Shown here in pieces: positions 51,634 through 60,443 of a DNA stretch of 64,000 bases; the stretch's first letter is position 1, and the number at the start of each line of letters is the position of its first letter. A program made the translations under genes and the position numbers. The stretch is from Burkholderia sp. SRS-46 (GTDB lineage Bacteria > Pseudomonadota > Gammaproteobacteria > Burkholderiales > Burkholderiaceae). The stretch lies in contig NZ_PTXL01000007.1 of assembly GCF_004343775.1 (NCBI RefSeq), positions 434,001 to 498,000 of the forward strand. The letters run 5' to 3'. The notes below the pieces were generated by a model that was given only the letters and a program-made list of their open reading frames with translations, searched no databases and was not told the origin of the DNA.

Positions 51634-53389
51634 CGGACACCCAGTTCTTCACGACGGTTGCGACGATCTTCGGATCCTGACGGGCGATCGTGCGTGCGTA
51701 GTCGAGGTTGCGCTCGTAGCGGTGTTTCTCGTTTTCGAAGCCGAGCAGCAGCGCGTCGGCGTCTTCGTTCGCGGCGGCCTTCTCCGGCGCGGGCAGGCCG
51801 TCCAGCGCGATCGCGTCGTCCGGCGACGGCAGCGCGGGCGCGGCCGCCTCGGGCGGCGGGTACGCGCGGCGCATCGCCGGGCGCACCACGGCGAAGTACA
51901 GCGCCGCCGCGACCCCCAGGATGCCGAGCCACTTCGCGGCTTCCTTCGCCATGTCGATCACGTCCGGCTGGCGGTACCACGGCAGGTCGGCGTACGGGTC
52001 GCCGGCGGTCGTGAACGCGCTGTTCACCACGTTCACCGAGTCGCCGCGCTTCGCGTCGTAGCCCATCGCGTCCTTCACGAGCTGCTCGACCTGCGCGAGC
52101 TTCGCGGGCGGCAGCGGCTGCATCGTCACGTGGCCCTTCGCGTCGGCGACCGGCTGGTAGTTGACGACCACCGCGACCGACAGCCGCTTCACGCTGCCCA
52201 TCGGCTGCTCGACGTGGCGGATCGTCTTGTCGAGTTCGTAGTTGGTGGTCGCATCCTTGCGGTCGCTGACCGGCGTCGTCTGCGGCCCGTTCTGGCCGTT
52301 GCCCGCGACGATCGGCGCGGACGCCGGCTGCGGCGGCGTGTTCGACAGCGCACCCGGCACGCCCGACGCGCCGCTCTGCGCGAGCTCGGTGGCGGTGCTG
52401 GTCTGCTGGCTGCGGATCGCGGCCTGCTGCGGCGTGCCGTTCGGGCCGTAGCTTTCCGAGGTCTGCTCCTGCCGCGAGAAGTCGAGGTCGGCGCTCACCT
52501 GCGAGCGCGCGTTGCCGGAGCCGAAGATCGGCGCGAGGATCGCGTCGATGCGCTTCTGCGTGTTGCGCTCGACCTGCTGCACGTACTTGAGCTGGCTCGC
52601 GTCGAGGCCGCTGGCCGAGGCCGGCTGGGTCAGCAGGTTGCCGTCCTGGTCGACGATCGTGACGTTCTTCGCGGGCATGTCGGGCACGCCGGACGACACC
52701 ATCCGCGTGATCGCCTGCACCTGGCCTTCGTCGAGCACGCGGCCCGGGTAGAGGTCGACGAACACCGACGCGCTCGGCGCTTCCTTGTCGCGCACGAACA
52801 CCGACGGCTTCGGGATCGCGAGATGCACGCGCGCCGCGCGCACCGCGTTGATCGATTCGATCGTGCGCTGCAGCTCGCCTTCGAGCGCGCGCTGGTAGTT
52901 GATCTGCTCGGCGAACTGGCTGATGCCGAATTTCTGGTTGTCCATCAGTTCGAAGCCGACCGAGCCGCCCTTCGGCAGCCCGAGCGCCGCCAGCTTGAGG
53001 CGGGTTTCGTGGACCTGGCTCGCCGGCACGAGGATCGCGCCGCCGGCGTCGGCGAACTTGTAGGGAACGTTTGCCTGCTGGAGCGCGGCAATGATCGCGC
53101 CGCCGTCGCGGTCGGACAGGTTGCTGTACAGCACGCGGTAGTCGGGCGCGCGGCTCCACAGCACGAGCGCGACGATCACGGCGACCGCGAACGCGGCGGC
53201 GATCACGAACGGCAGCTTCGGGTTGCCGCGCATCCGCGCGATGCCCGGAATCCGTTCAGCGAAGCCGCCGAGCCCGAAATCCACGCTCGCGCCGCCCGCG
53301 CCCGGCAGCGCGGCGGCCGCGCCGGTAGCCGGACTGGCGAGGCCCGTGCGGGCGTCGGGGTTGATCAGCGAATTTGCCTGCGAATCCAT
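51623..53389 (-). CDS. fliF: Flagellar MS-ring protein FliF
   Basis: The 588-residue MS-ring subunit has a first membrane segment (about 59-79), the ring-building domains with NLSDRDGGAIIAALQQANVPYKF, a variable loop, a second membrane segment (about 455-475), and a C-terminal FliG-binding tail ending VATVVKNWVSDE. It heads the minus-strand fli operon and is divergent from fliE. Confidence 0.97.
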   Translation of the reverse strand: MDSQANSLINPDARTGLASPATGAAAALPGAGGASVDFGLGGFAERIPGIARMRGNPKLPFVIAAAFAVAVIVALVLWSRAPDYRVLYSNLSDRDGGAIIAALQQANVPYKFADAGGAILVPASQVHETRLKLAALGLPKGGSVGFELMDNQKFGISQFAEQINYQRALEGELQRTIESINAVRAARVHLAIPKPSVFVRDKEAPSASVFVDLYPGRVLDEGQVQAITRMVSSGVPDMPAKNVTIVDQDGNLLTQPASASGLDASQLKYVQQVERNTQKRIDAILAPIFGSGNARSQVSADLDFSRQEQTSESYGPNGTPQQAAIRSQQTSTATELAQSGASGVPGALSNTPPQPASAPIVAGNGQNGPQTTPVSDRKDATTNYELDKTIRHVEQPMGSVKRLSVAVVVNYQPVADAKGHVTMQPLPPAKLAQVEQLVKDAMGYDAKRGDSVNVVNSAFTTAGDPYADLPWYRQPDVIDMAKEAAKWLGILGVAAALYFAVVRPAMRRAYPPPEAAAPALPSPDDAIALDGLPAPEKAAANEDADALLLGFENEKHRYERNLDYARTIARQDPKIVATVVKNWVSDER

Positions 53390-53644
53390 GCGTCGAGGTT
53401 CTCCGGAGCGGGACGACTGAGCCGCTCGGACGAGCGGGCGGACAATGACACGATGCGATTATCAGGACGACGGCCCTGATCCGATCGGCCGAAAAGAGCC
53501 GGGTTTCCCCCGTACTTTCACGGCTTTGCCGGACGGTGCGCTGCTATGCTTTTTCGCGATCCGGCAAGGCGGGCGAGCGCGACAGGCGCCGGCGGCCCGC
53601 CCGGCCTGGCCCGTACGGGCCCTTTATTTGGATGGGGAAACGGC
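53390..53644. promoter_or_regulatory. Divergent region between fliF and fliE
   Basis: This 255-bp gap must hold the promoters of both flagellar units. I found no convincing sigma-28 or sigma-54 match. TATGCT near 53545 could be part of a sigma-70-type promoter for fliE, but no matching -35 is correctly spaced. Confidence 0.3.
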
Positions 53645-53989
53645 ATGACGACGAACGTCGGCGGAATCGGTTCGGTGTTGCAACAGATGCAGGCGATGGC
53701 GGCGCAGGCGGCCGGCGGCACGTCCAGCCCGACCGCGGCGCTGGCCGGTTCCGGCGCGGCGACGGCCGGCACGTTCGCGAGCGCGATGAAGGCGTCGCTC
53801 GACAAGATCGGCGGCGACCAGCAGCGCGCGCTCGGCGAGGCGCATGCGTTCGAGGTCGGCGCGGCGAACGTGTCGCTGAACGACGTGATGGTCGACATGC
53901 AGAAAGCCAACATCGGCTTCCAGTTCGGGCTGCAGGTCCGCAACCGGCTCGTCAGCGCGTACAACGAAATCGCGCAGCTGCCGGTCTGA
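53645..53989 (+). CDS. fliE: Flagellar hook-basal body complex protein FliE
   Basis: FliE joins the MS-ring to the proximal rod. The 114-residue product has the conserved C-terminal part VSLNDVMVDMQKANIGFQFGLQVRNRLVSAYNEI. The ATG at 53645 follows a GGGGAAAC site. It is divergent from fliF. Confidence 0.95.
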   Translation: MTTNVGGIGSVLQQMQAMAAQAAGGTSSPTAALAGSGAATAGTFASAMKASLDKIGGDQQRALGEAHAFEVGAANVSLNDVMVDMQKANIGFQFGLQVRNRLVSAYNEIAQLPV

Positions 53990-54029
53990 CGCGGGCCGCC
54001 GCGGCCCGTCCGACTCCATCAGGTTTGCC

Positions 54030-54056
54030 TAAAGCTTTTAATTTCCTTTCCGATAA
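54030..54056 (+). promoter_or_regulatory. Sigma-28 (FliA) promoter of fliS
   Basis: TAAAGCTT (54030-54037) is followed after exactly 11 bp by TCCGATAA (54049-54056). The enterobacterial consensus is TAAAGTTT-N11-GCCGATAA, so only two positions differ. It lies 68 bp before fliS, a late flagellar gene. Confidence 0.85.
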
Positions 54057-54123
54057 CTTCGGGAAACAGGCCGCGCCATACGCGCTGGCCATCCAGAACC
54101 ACCGCATCAACAAGGAGAAGCGC

Positions 54124-54555
54124 ATGTTTTCCCCAGGAAACGCTGGAGCTAATGCGTACGCGCGCGTCGGCGTCGAGACGGGGGTGATGGGCGCGTCACC
54201 GCATCGACTGATCGCCATGCTTTACCAGGGCGCGCGGCAGGCCATCGCGCTCGCGCGCATGCACCTGCAGCAGGGCAACATTGCCGCCCGCGGCGAGGCG
54301 ATCGGCAAGGCGATCCGGATCGTCGAGAGCGGCCTGCAGACCTCGCTGAACCGCGACCAGGGCGGCGAGATCGCCGGGCGCCTCGATGCGCTGTACGGCT
54401 ACATCGGCCGGCGCCTGCTGGAAGCGAACATGAAGGGCAGCGAGGCGATCCTGGTCGAGGTCGACGGGCTGCTCGCGACGCTTGAGGAGGCGTGGACGGG
54501 CATCGGCCCGGAAGTCGCCCGGATTGCCGCGCAACAGGCGGACCTGCCGCGATGA
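54124..54555 (+). CDS. fliS: Flagellin export chaperone FliS
   Basis: FliS keeps flagellin unfolded before export. The 143-residue protein starts with YARVGVETGVMGASPHRLIAMLYQGARQAIALA, the family four-helix-bundle signature. The ATG at 54124 is used; the frame upstream carries the sigma-28 promoter. Its stop overlaps the fliT start (ATGA). Confidence 0.95.
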   Translation: MFSPGNAGANAYARVGVETGVMGASPHRLIAMLYQGARQAIALARMHLQQGNIAARGEAIGKAIRIVESGLQTSLNRDQGGEIAGRLDALYGYIGRRLLEANMKGSEAILVEVDGLLATLEEAWTGIGPEVARIAAQQADLPR

Positions 54556-54884
54556 ACCGCAAGGACGAATACTTCGCGCGCTACGAGGCGATCGCGGACG
54601 TGTCCGGCCAGATGCTGCGCGCCGCGCGCGCTTCCGACTGGAGCACGCTGTCGGCGCTGCAGGAGGTGTACCTGCAGCTCGTCGACGGGCTGAAGGACGC
54701 CGGGGTGGGCGTCGTGCTCGACGAGGCCGAACTCGGCCGCAAGCTCGAGCTGATCCGCCGGATTCTCGCCGACGACGCCGCGATCCGCGATCTCGCCAGC
54801 CCGGAAATCGCCCGGCTGTCTGCGCTGTTCGAGACGCGCCGCTCGACGAAGGTGCTGACCGACCTGTACCGGGCGCGCCGCTGA
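54552..54884 (+). CDS. fliT: Flagellar chaperone FliT-like protein
   Basis: The 110-residue, all-helical protein overlaps fliS by four bases, where fliT is normally found. Sequence signals are weak (YEAIADVSGQMLRAARASDWSTLSALQE). FliT serves as the chaperone of the filament cap FliD and regulates FlhDC. The name relies on position, size and helix content. Confidence 0.8.
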   Translation: MNRKDEYFARYEAIADVSGQMLRAARASDWSTLSALQEVYLQLVDGLKDAGVGVVLDEAELGRKLELIRRILADDAAIRDLASPEIARLSALFETRRSTKVLTDLYRARR

Positions 54885-54996
54885 CGGCCCGGCGGCGCGG
54901 AATCCGCGTCGCGCGTGGCCCCGGCGACGGCGCCGATTCCCGAATCCGCATCTTCCGGATGCGCATCGATGTTGCTGAGGTGAGCAGGCTCCGATC

Positions 54997-56349
54997 ATGA
55001 CCGGTATCGACTCCGTAGCCGCCGCGATGCTGGCGAGCCGCCTCGACAGCCTGCTGAACGGCGTCGTGACGCCGCCGGCCGGCGGCGCGGCGACGGCGCA
55101 GGTCGGCACGTCGGCCACCGGCGCGTCGCTGGCGCCTGCGACGCCTCCGCCCGCCGCCCCGCCGCCGCAAGCTTCCGCGCAGACGGCGCTGTCCGAGGTC
55201 GGGCTCACGCTCGACGCGATCTCGCGGTTCGGCGGCGACGCCACGCGGGCGGTCGTCGGACGCGCGCCGCTGCTCGCCGATCCGACCGTGCTGCTGACCG
55301 CTTCGGCCGCGCCGGCGCCCGGCGCCGCGCCGCAGGACGCGTCGCGCGCGGCGGCGTCCCAGGCCGCGGCAGCCGCGCGCGACGCAACGGCCGCCGCGCC
55401 GGTCGTCGCGCTGCGCGCCGCGCTCGCGCAGGCCGTGAGCGAAAGCGGCCTGTTCTACGAATCCCATCTTGCCCAATGGCTGGCCGGGCAGCGGCCGCTC
55501 GCCGCGCTCGAGCGCGAGCCGCAGGCGCGCCTGCCGGCCACGCCGCAACCCGCCGGCGGAAACCCGAATCCACCCCCGTCGCCGGACAGCACGCTCGACG
55601 CACTGCTCGACGCCCGCCTGCCGCTGCCGTCGGCGGCGCCTCGCGCGGCGGGCCAGCCAGGGCCGGGCACGCCGCCCGGCGCGGCGCCGCATGCGAGTGC
55701 CGCGCTGCCGGCCCGCGACTTCCTCGGGCCCGATACGCCGCTGCCGCGCGCCGCCGGCGGCACGGACTCGCGCCAGGACACCCAGGAATCCCACTGGACG
55801 CCCGCGCGCGCGGCGCTCGCCGGCGCGTCGTCGGCCGATGCGCAGGCGAGCGCGCAGCCGCCGGTGCATCCGGCCGCCGTGCCGCTGGTGCGCCAGCAGC
55901 TCGACGTGCTCGCGACCGACCAGTTCCGCTGGATCGGCGAAGCGTGGCCCGGCGCGCGGCTCGACTGGACGATCGAGCCCGACGGCTCGGGCGGGCATGC
56001 GCCGCGCGACGACGCGGGCGACGGCATCGCGTGGCGGACCCGGCTCACGCTGATGCTGCCGACGCTCGGCACGGTCGATGCGGAGCTGGTGCTGAACGGC
56101 GAGCAGCTCGTCGCCCGGCTGCGGGCGAACCAGGCCGGCGCGGGCCGCCTGGTCCGGCATGAAGCCGCGCTGCGGCAGCGGCTGGAGGCGTCGGGGCTGC
56201 AGCTCGGCGGGCTGTCGATCCGCGCGGTGGACAGCACGCCGGACGGGTTCGACGCGTTTGCCGCGAAGGCCGCCGCGGCCGCGTATGCGCGCGGTGTGGC
56301 CGACGAGGTGGTCGACGCGGGCCACCCCGACGAACGGGGGCCACGATGA
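54997..56349 (+). CDS. Second FliK-like (Flg_hook domain) protein
   Basis: The 450-residue protein is Ala/Pro-rich over most of its length. It ends in a FliK-type C-terminal domain (about 340-425) with LTLMLPTLGTVDAELVLNGEQLVARLRAN and LRQRLEASGLQLGGLSIRA. It differs from the main FliK at 46612. It overlaps the following FlhB-like gene by ATGA and follows fliT by 112 bp. It may act with that FlhB-like protein in substrate switching; this is inferred. Confidence 0.8.
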   Translation: MTGIDSVAAAMLASRLDSLLNGVVTPPAGGAATAQVGTSATGASLAPATPPPAAPPPQASAQTALSEVGLTLDAISRFGGDATRAVVGRAPLLADPTVLLTASAAPAPGAAPQDASRAAASQAAAAARDATAAAPVVALRAALAQAVSESGLFYESHLAQWLAGQRPLAALEREPQARLPATPQPAGGNPNPPPSPDSTLDALLDARLPLPSAAPRAAGQPGPGTPPGAAPHASAALPARDFLGPDTPLPRAAGGTDSRQDTQESHWTPARAALAGASSADAQASAQPPVHPAAVPLVRQQLDVLATDQFRWIGEAWPGARLDWTIEPDGSGGHAPRDDAGDGIAWRTRLTLMLPTLGTVDAELVLNGEQLVARLRANQAGAGRLVRHEAALRQRLEASGLQLGGLSIRAVDSTPDGFDAFAAKAAAAAYARGVADEVVDAGHPDERGPR

Positions 56350-56663
56350 GCGGACCATCCCGCAAGGGCGCGGCCGCGCTCGTCTACGACGCGAAGGGCG
56401 GCGATGCCGCGCCGCGCGTGATCGCGAAGGGCTACGGCGTGCTCGCCGAGATGATCGTCGCGCGCGCCCGCGATGCCGGGCTCTACGTGCATACCGCGCC
56501 GGAAATGGTGTCGTTGCTGATGCAGGTCGATCTCGACGATCGCATTCCGCCGCAGCTGTATCAGGCGGTTGCCGACCTGCTGGCCTGGCTGTACGCACTC
56601 GAGCGTGCCGACGGCGCGGCGGCGGACGGCGCGCCGCCGTTTCCGCTCCCGCCGCTGCGCTGA
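56346..56663 (+). CDS. FlhB C-terminal-domain paralogue (export-switch-like)
   Basis: The 105-residue product covers only the cytoplasmic domain of FlhB/YscU proteins: AAALVYDAKGGDAAPRVIAKGYGVLAEMIVARA, then DDRIPPQLYQAVADLLAWLYALE. The membrane part is absent, and so is the autocleavage NPTH loop. Such FlhB2/FlhX proteins are known in other bacteria and can partly replace the FlhB C-terminal fragment. It is translationally coupled to the second FliK-like gene. Confidence 0.85.
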   Translation: MSGPSRKGAAALVYDAKGGDAAPRVIAKGYGVLAEMIVARARDAGLYVHTAPEMVSLLMQVDLDDRIPPQLYQAVADLLAWLYALERADGAAADGAPPFPLPPLR

Positions 56664-56714
56664 GCGCGGACGGCGCCGACGCGCCGCGGCGATTGAGCGC
56701 GGCCGCAATTTATG

Positions 56715-56735
56715 TAATGATATCCATTCTCATTT
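56715..56735 (+). promoter_or_regulatory. Fur box upstream of the PepSY gene
   Basis: TAATGATATCCATTCTCATTT closely matches the 19-bp Fur consensus (GATAATGATAATCATTATC), including two overlapping TGATA/TCATT-type hexamers. It stands 68 bp before the gene start and is the only AT-rich patch nearby. Confidence 0.75.
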
Positions 56736-56802
56736 CATGTCCGCCGGGCGGCGCGCGATGCCAGCGCGCCGCCCGTTGTTTTGAACGAATGGAATTCCTC
56801 GC

Positions 56803-57522
56803 GTGAACGCGCCCGAAACGATCGACAAGCCCCGTGCGGGCGTCACCGTGCTGCACCCGGCGGCACGCCATCTCACCGACGACGAGCTCGCCGCGCGCCG
56901 CCAGCGTTCGCGCCGCGCGACCTTCATCAAGTGGCTGCGCAAGGTGCACGGCTGGGTCGGCCTGTGGGGCGCGGTGCTCGGCCTGCTGTTCGGCGTGACG
57001 GGCGTGGTGCTCAACCATCGCGCGCCGCCGCTGAAGATCCCGACCGGCGAGCCGCAGGTCGAGGAACTGCAGCTCGCGCTGCCGAACCCGGTGCCGGCGA
57101 CCCCCGCCGCGATGACGAAGTGGCTCGCGCGCGAGCTGCATTTCGACGGGCGCCCGGGCCGGGTGCGCAAGGAGCCCGCGCAGCCGGTCGCATGGGGCGA
57201 CAAGCGCGTGCTGCAGCCCGAGCACTGGCAGTTCGGCCTGTTCGGGCCGCAGCACAACCTGCAGGCCGAATACTGGGTGGGCAACGGCTACGTGTCGGTG
57301 AAGCGCACCGGCAACTCGTTCATGACGACGCTGAACAACCTGCATCGCGGCGTCGGCATGAACCTCGGCTGGGTGCTGCTGATGGACACGATCGCGGGGT
57401 CGCTGATCCTGCTGTCGCTGACGGGCGTCCTGCTGTGGACGGAGCTGAACAAGCGCCGCACCGTCGGCGTGGTGCTGGTGGCCGGCTCGGTCGCCGCGGC
57501 GCTCGTCGCGGGCCTCGCCTGA
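56803..57522 (+). CDS. PepSY-associated membrane protein
   Basis: The 239-residue protein has a membrane segment near 53-72 (VHGWVGLWGAVLGLLFGVTGVVLNHR), a periplasmic middle, and two more near 187-207 and 217-237. This is a small PepSY_TM type often linked to ferric iron reduction. The start is GTG at 56803. The Fur box directly upstream supports an iron role. It is convergent with xdhC. Confidence 0.85.
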   Translation: MNAPETIDKPRAGVTVLHPAARHLTDDELAARRQRSRRATFIKWLRKVHGWVGLWGAVLGLLFGVTGVVLNHRAPPLKIPTGEPQVEELQLALPNPVPATPAAMTKWLARELHFDGRPGRVRKEPAQPVAWGDKRVLQPEHWQFGLFGPQHNLQAEYWVGNGYVSVKRTGNSFMTTLNNLHRGVGMNLGWVLLMDTIAGSLILLSLTGVLLWTELNKRRTVGVVLVAGSVAAALVAGLA

Positions 57523-57539
57523 TGGCCTGACGCCCTGGC

Positions 57540-57563
57540 GCCTGCGGCTCAGACGCCGCAGGC
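57540..57563. terminator. Hairpin between convergent PepSY and xdhC genes
   Basis: GCCTGCGGC and GCCGCAGGC form a perfect 9-bp stem around a six-base loop. It overlaps the last codons of xdhC and lacks T-runs, so it is a weak terminator candidate. Confidence 0.35.
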
Positions 57564-58577
57564 CTCGCCGCCGCGCGCCGCGATCTCGCGCGCGGCCTTC
57601 GCGCCCTCGACCTGCAGGATCGTCGGCAGCGATACGTTGTTCTTCGCGGCCGTGACCTCGGCGAGGATCGAGATCGCGATTTCCGGCGGCGTGCGGCTGC
57701 CGATGTAGATGCCGGCCGGCCCGTGCAGCCGCGCCAGTTCCGTTTCGTTCAGGTCGAATTCGCGCAGCCGCTCGCGGCGCGCCGCGTTGTTGCGCCGCGA
57801 GCCGAGCGCGCCGACGTAGAACGCGGGCGTCTTCAGCGCCTCCATCAGCGCGAGATCGTCGAGCTTCGGGTCGTGCGTGAGCGCGATCACCGCCGAGCGC
57901 GCGTCGAGCTTCATCTCGAGCACCGTGTCGTCGGGCATCGTGTGCACGACCCGCGTGCCCGGCACGTCCCACGCATCCGTGTATTCCTCGCGCGGATCGC
58001 ACACCGTCACCTGGTAGTCGAGCCCGACCGCGATCTGGCACAGATAGCGCGACAGCTGCCCTGCGCCGATCACGAGCATCCGGTAGCGCGGGCCGTGGAT
58101 CGTCACGAGCCGTTCGCCGTCGAACGCGATGCCGTCGGTCGCCTGAGCCGGCGACAGCGACGCGCGGCCGGTCGCGAGCGTCATCGTGCGGGTGACGAGG
58201 TGGCCGGCCTCGACCTGCGCGCACAGCGCGGCGATGCCGCTGTCGCGCGTCAGCGGCTCCATCACGAGCTGGATCGTGCCGCCGCAGGGCAGCCCGAAGC
58301 GGTGCGCCTCCTCGGCCGTCACGCCGTACTTCACGCTTTCCGGCCGCGCGTCGGCGGCGATGCCGCTCGCGTGCACGCGGGCGATCAGGTCGTCCTCGAT
58401 GCAGCCGCCCGACACCGAGCCGACGACGAGCCCGTCGTCGCGTACCGCGAGCATCGCGCCTTCGGGGCGCGGCGACGAGCCCCACGTCTTCACGACCGTG
58501 ACGAGCAGCACGCGGCGGCCTTCTTCGATCCAGCGCGCGCTGGTTTTCAATACATCGAGATCGACGCTTTCCATCAT
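57549..58577 (-). CDS. XdhC family molybdoenzyme maturation protein
   Basis: XdhC proteins insert sulfurated molybdenum cofactor into xanthine dehydrogenase-like enzymes. The N-terminal XdhC_CoxI domain shows TWGSSPRPEGAMLAV and GSVSGGCIEDDL with its cysteine. The C-terminal Rossmann domain shows LVIGAGQLSRYL and FYVGALGSRRNN. The length is 342 residues. No xdhAB genes are in the window. Two adjacent ATG codons (58577, 58574) leave the start open by one residue. Confidence 0.88.
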   Translation of the reverse strand: MMESVDLDVLKTSARWIEEGRRVLLVTVVKTWGSSPRPEGAMLAVRDDGLVVGSVSGGCIEDDLIARVHASGIAADARPESVKYGVTAEEAHRFGLPCGGTIQLVMEPLTRDSGIAALCAQVEAGHLVTRTMTLATGRASLSPAQATDGIAFDGERLVTIHGPRYRMLVIGAGQLSRYLCQIAVGLDYQVTVCDPREEYTDAWDVPGTRVVHTMPDDTVLEMKLDARSAVIALTHDPKLDDLALMEALKTPAFYVGALGSRRNNAARRERLREFDLNETELARLHGPAGIYIGSRTPPEIAISILAEVTAAKNNVSLPTILQVEGAKAAREIAARGGEACGV

Positions 58578-58873
58578 CTGTTTCCTGTTGCTGGACGGTC
58601 CCGCCGGTGCGGGCCGCCGTTCGATGGCGGGATTATGAACCGCGCGGCGTGAGCGTGCAGGTGCCACGCGGCTCGGCCGGGCGAATCCGGAGGAATGGGC
58701 AAGACTTCGCGACGATCGGATAGAAATCGAGCGCGGGAACGACGCGGCGGGCGGATGTGCCGCGGGCGCGGCAGCGGATTGCGGCGGGGAAGGGCGCGCC
58801 GCGCGCAGGGCCGGCATTCGGCCCTGCGGGGCGTCGCACCGATGCGCGCGGCGGGCGCGCGCATCGGCGGCGT

Positions 58874-60277
58874 TCAGTGCACTTCGTGACCGTGCGCGAG
58901 CTTCGAATGACGCCGCGAGTACGCGAAGTAGATCACGAGACCGATCACGAGCCACGCGCCGAACGCGACCCAGGTGATCGGCTTCAGGTTGAGCATCAGG
59001 AACAGGCACGCGCCGACCGCGAGGATCGGCACGACCGGCACGCCGGGGCAGCGGAACGCGCGCGGCAGCTCCGGGTGCGTGCGGCGCAGCACGAGCACCG
59101 CGATCGACACCATCGAGAACGCGGCGAGCGTGCCGATGTTGATCAGCTCGGCGAGCACGTTGAGCGGCACCAGCGCGGCGATCAGGCCGAAGAACAGGCC
59201 GACGAGCCAGGTCGTCAGGAACGGCGTCGCGTAGCGCGGGTGCACGCGCGACAGGATCCCCGGCAGCAGGCCGTCGCGCGACATCGCGAAGATCACGCGC
59301 GTCTGGCCGTAGCTCATCACGAGGATCACGGTCAGCATGCCGAGCACCGCGCCGAGATCGATGAAGCCCGCGACCCACTTCTCGCCGGCGACCTGCAGCG
59401 CGTACGAGATCGGGTGCGAGATGTTCGCGTACTGGGCCGACGGCACGATGCCGGTGGCGACTGCCGCGACCGTCACGTACAGCACCGCGCACACCGCGAG
59501 CGACGCGATGATGCCGATCGGCAGGTCGCGCTTCGGATTCTTCACTTCCTCGGCCGCCGACGACACCGCGTCGAAGCCGATGAACGCGAAGAACATCACG
59601 GCCGCCGCGCCGAACACGCCGTTCCAGCCGTGCGGCATGAACGGCTTCCAGTTCGCGGGCGTCACGTGGAAGACGCCCACCGCGATCACGAGCAGCACCA
59701 CCGACACCTTGATGAACACCATGATGTTGTTGATGCGGGTCGATTCGCGGATGCCGATCGACAGCAGCGTCGTGATCACGAGCATCACGAGGAAGGCCGG
59801 CAGGTCGAACCACGTGACGACGCCCGGCACCGCGCCGGGCGCGGCGCTCAGCACGGTCGGCAGCGACACGCCGAAGCCCTGCAGCAGCGACTGCAGGTAG
59901 CCCGACCAGCCGACCGACACGGCCGACGCGGCGAGCCCGTATTCGAGCATCAGGTCCCAGCCGATGATCCAGGCGACGAGTTCGCCGAGGGTCGCGTACG
60001 AATACGTGTAGATCGAGCCGGCGACCGGAATCGTCGACGCGAATTCGGCATACGACAGCGCGGCGAGACCGCAGGCGATGGCGGCGATCACGAACGACAG
60101 CATCAGCGCGGGGCCGGCCTGCACGGCGCCGGTGCCGGTCAGCACGAAGATCCCGGTGCCGATGATGGCGCCGATACCGAGGAAGGTGAGGTCGATCGCG
60201 CCAAGCGCTTTCTTGAGCCCGGCGGCGTGCGCGCCGGCGATCATGCGATCGACGTTTTTCTTGCGGAAGAGGGACAT
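58874..60277 (-). CDS. APC-superfamily amino acid permease (cationic amino acid transporter type)
   Basis: The 467-residue membrane protein has 12 to 14 hydrophobic segments. The first segment reads IDLTFLGIGAIIGTGIFVLTGTGA and segment six FFAFIGFDAVSSAAEEVKNPKRDLP, both hallmarks of the CAT/YfnA subgroup. The ATG at 60277 (MSLFRKKNVDRMI) is preferred to a longer frame. It is a single gene; a substrate beyond amino acids or polyamines cannot be read. Confidence 0.9.
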   Translation of the reverse strand: MSLFRKKNVDRMIAGAHAAGLKKALGAIDLTFLGIGAIIGTGIFVLTGTGAVQAGPALMLSFVIAAIACGLAALSYAEFASTIPVAGSIYTYSYATLGELVAWIIGWDLMLEYGLAASAVSVGWSGYLQSLLQGFGVSLPTVLSAAPGAVPGVVTWFDLPAFLVMLVITTLLSIGIRESTRINNIMVFIKVSVVLLVIAVGVFHVTPANWKPFMPHGWNGVFGAAAVMFFAFIGFDAVSSAAEEVKNPKRDLPIGIIASLAVCAVLYVTVAAVATGIVPSAQYANISHPISYALQVAGEKWVAGFIDLGAVLGMLTVILVMSYGQTRVIFAMSRDGLLPGILSRVHPRYATPFLTTWLVGLFFGLIAALVPLNVLAELINIGTLAAFSMVSIAVLVLRRTHPELPRAFRCPGVPVVPILAVGACLFLMLNLKPITWVAFGAWLVIGLVIYFAYSRRHSKLAHGHEVH

Positions 60278-60443
60278 TGCGGATGGAGCGCCGGCGCGCG
60301 CGGGCGCGTCGCGTCGACAGAGTGAAAAACCTGAAATTTTAACCGATCTGCTGGAAACGACCCGCCGCGGTGCAGCACCGGACGGCGGAATCGTCAGGCA
60401 AAACAAGCGCTTGGGCACGCCGGCCGGCGTGCCGGTGTGCGCG

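Noticed and set aside
51437..53479. A 680-codon open frame on plus opposite fliF
   Set aside because: It is a shadow of fliF, which has both membrane segments and the FliG-binding tail.
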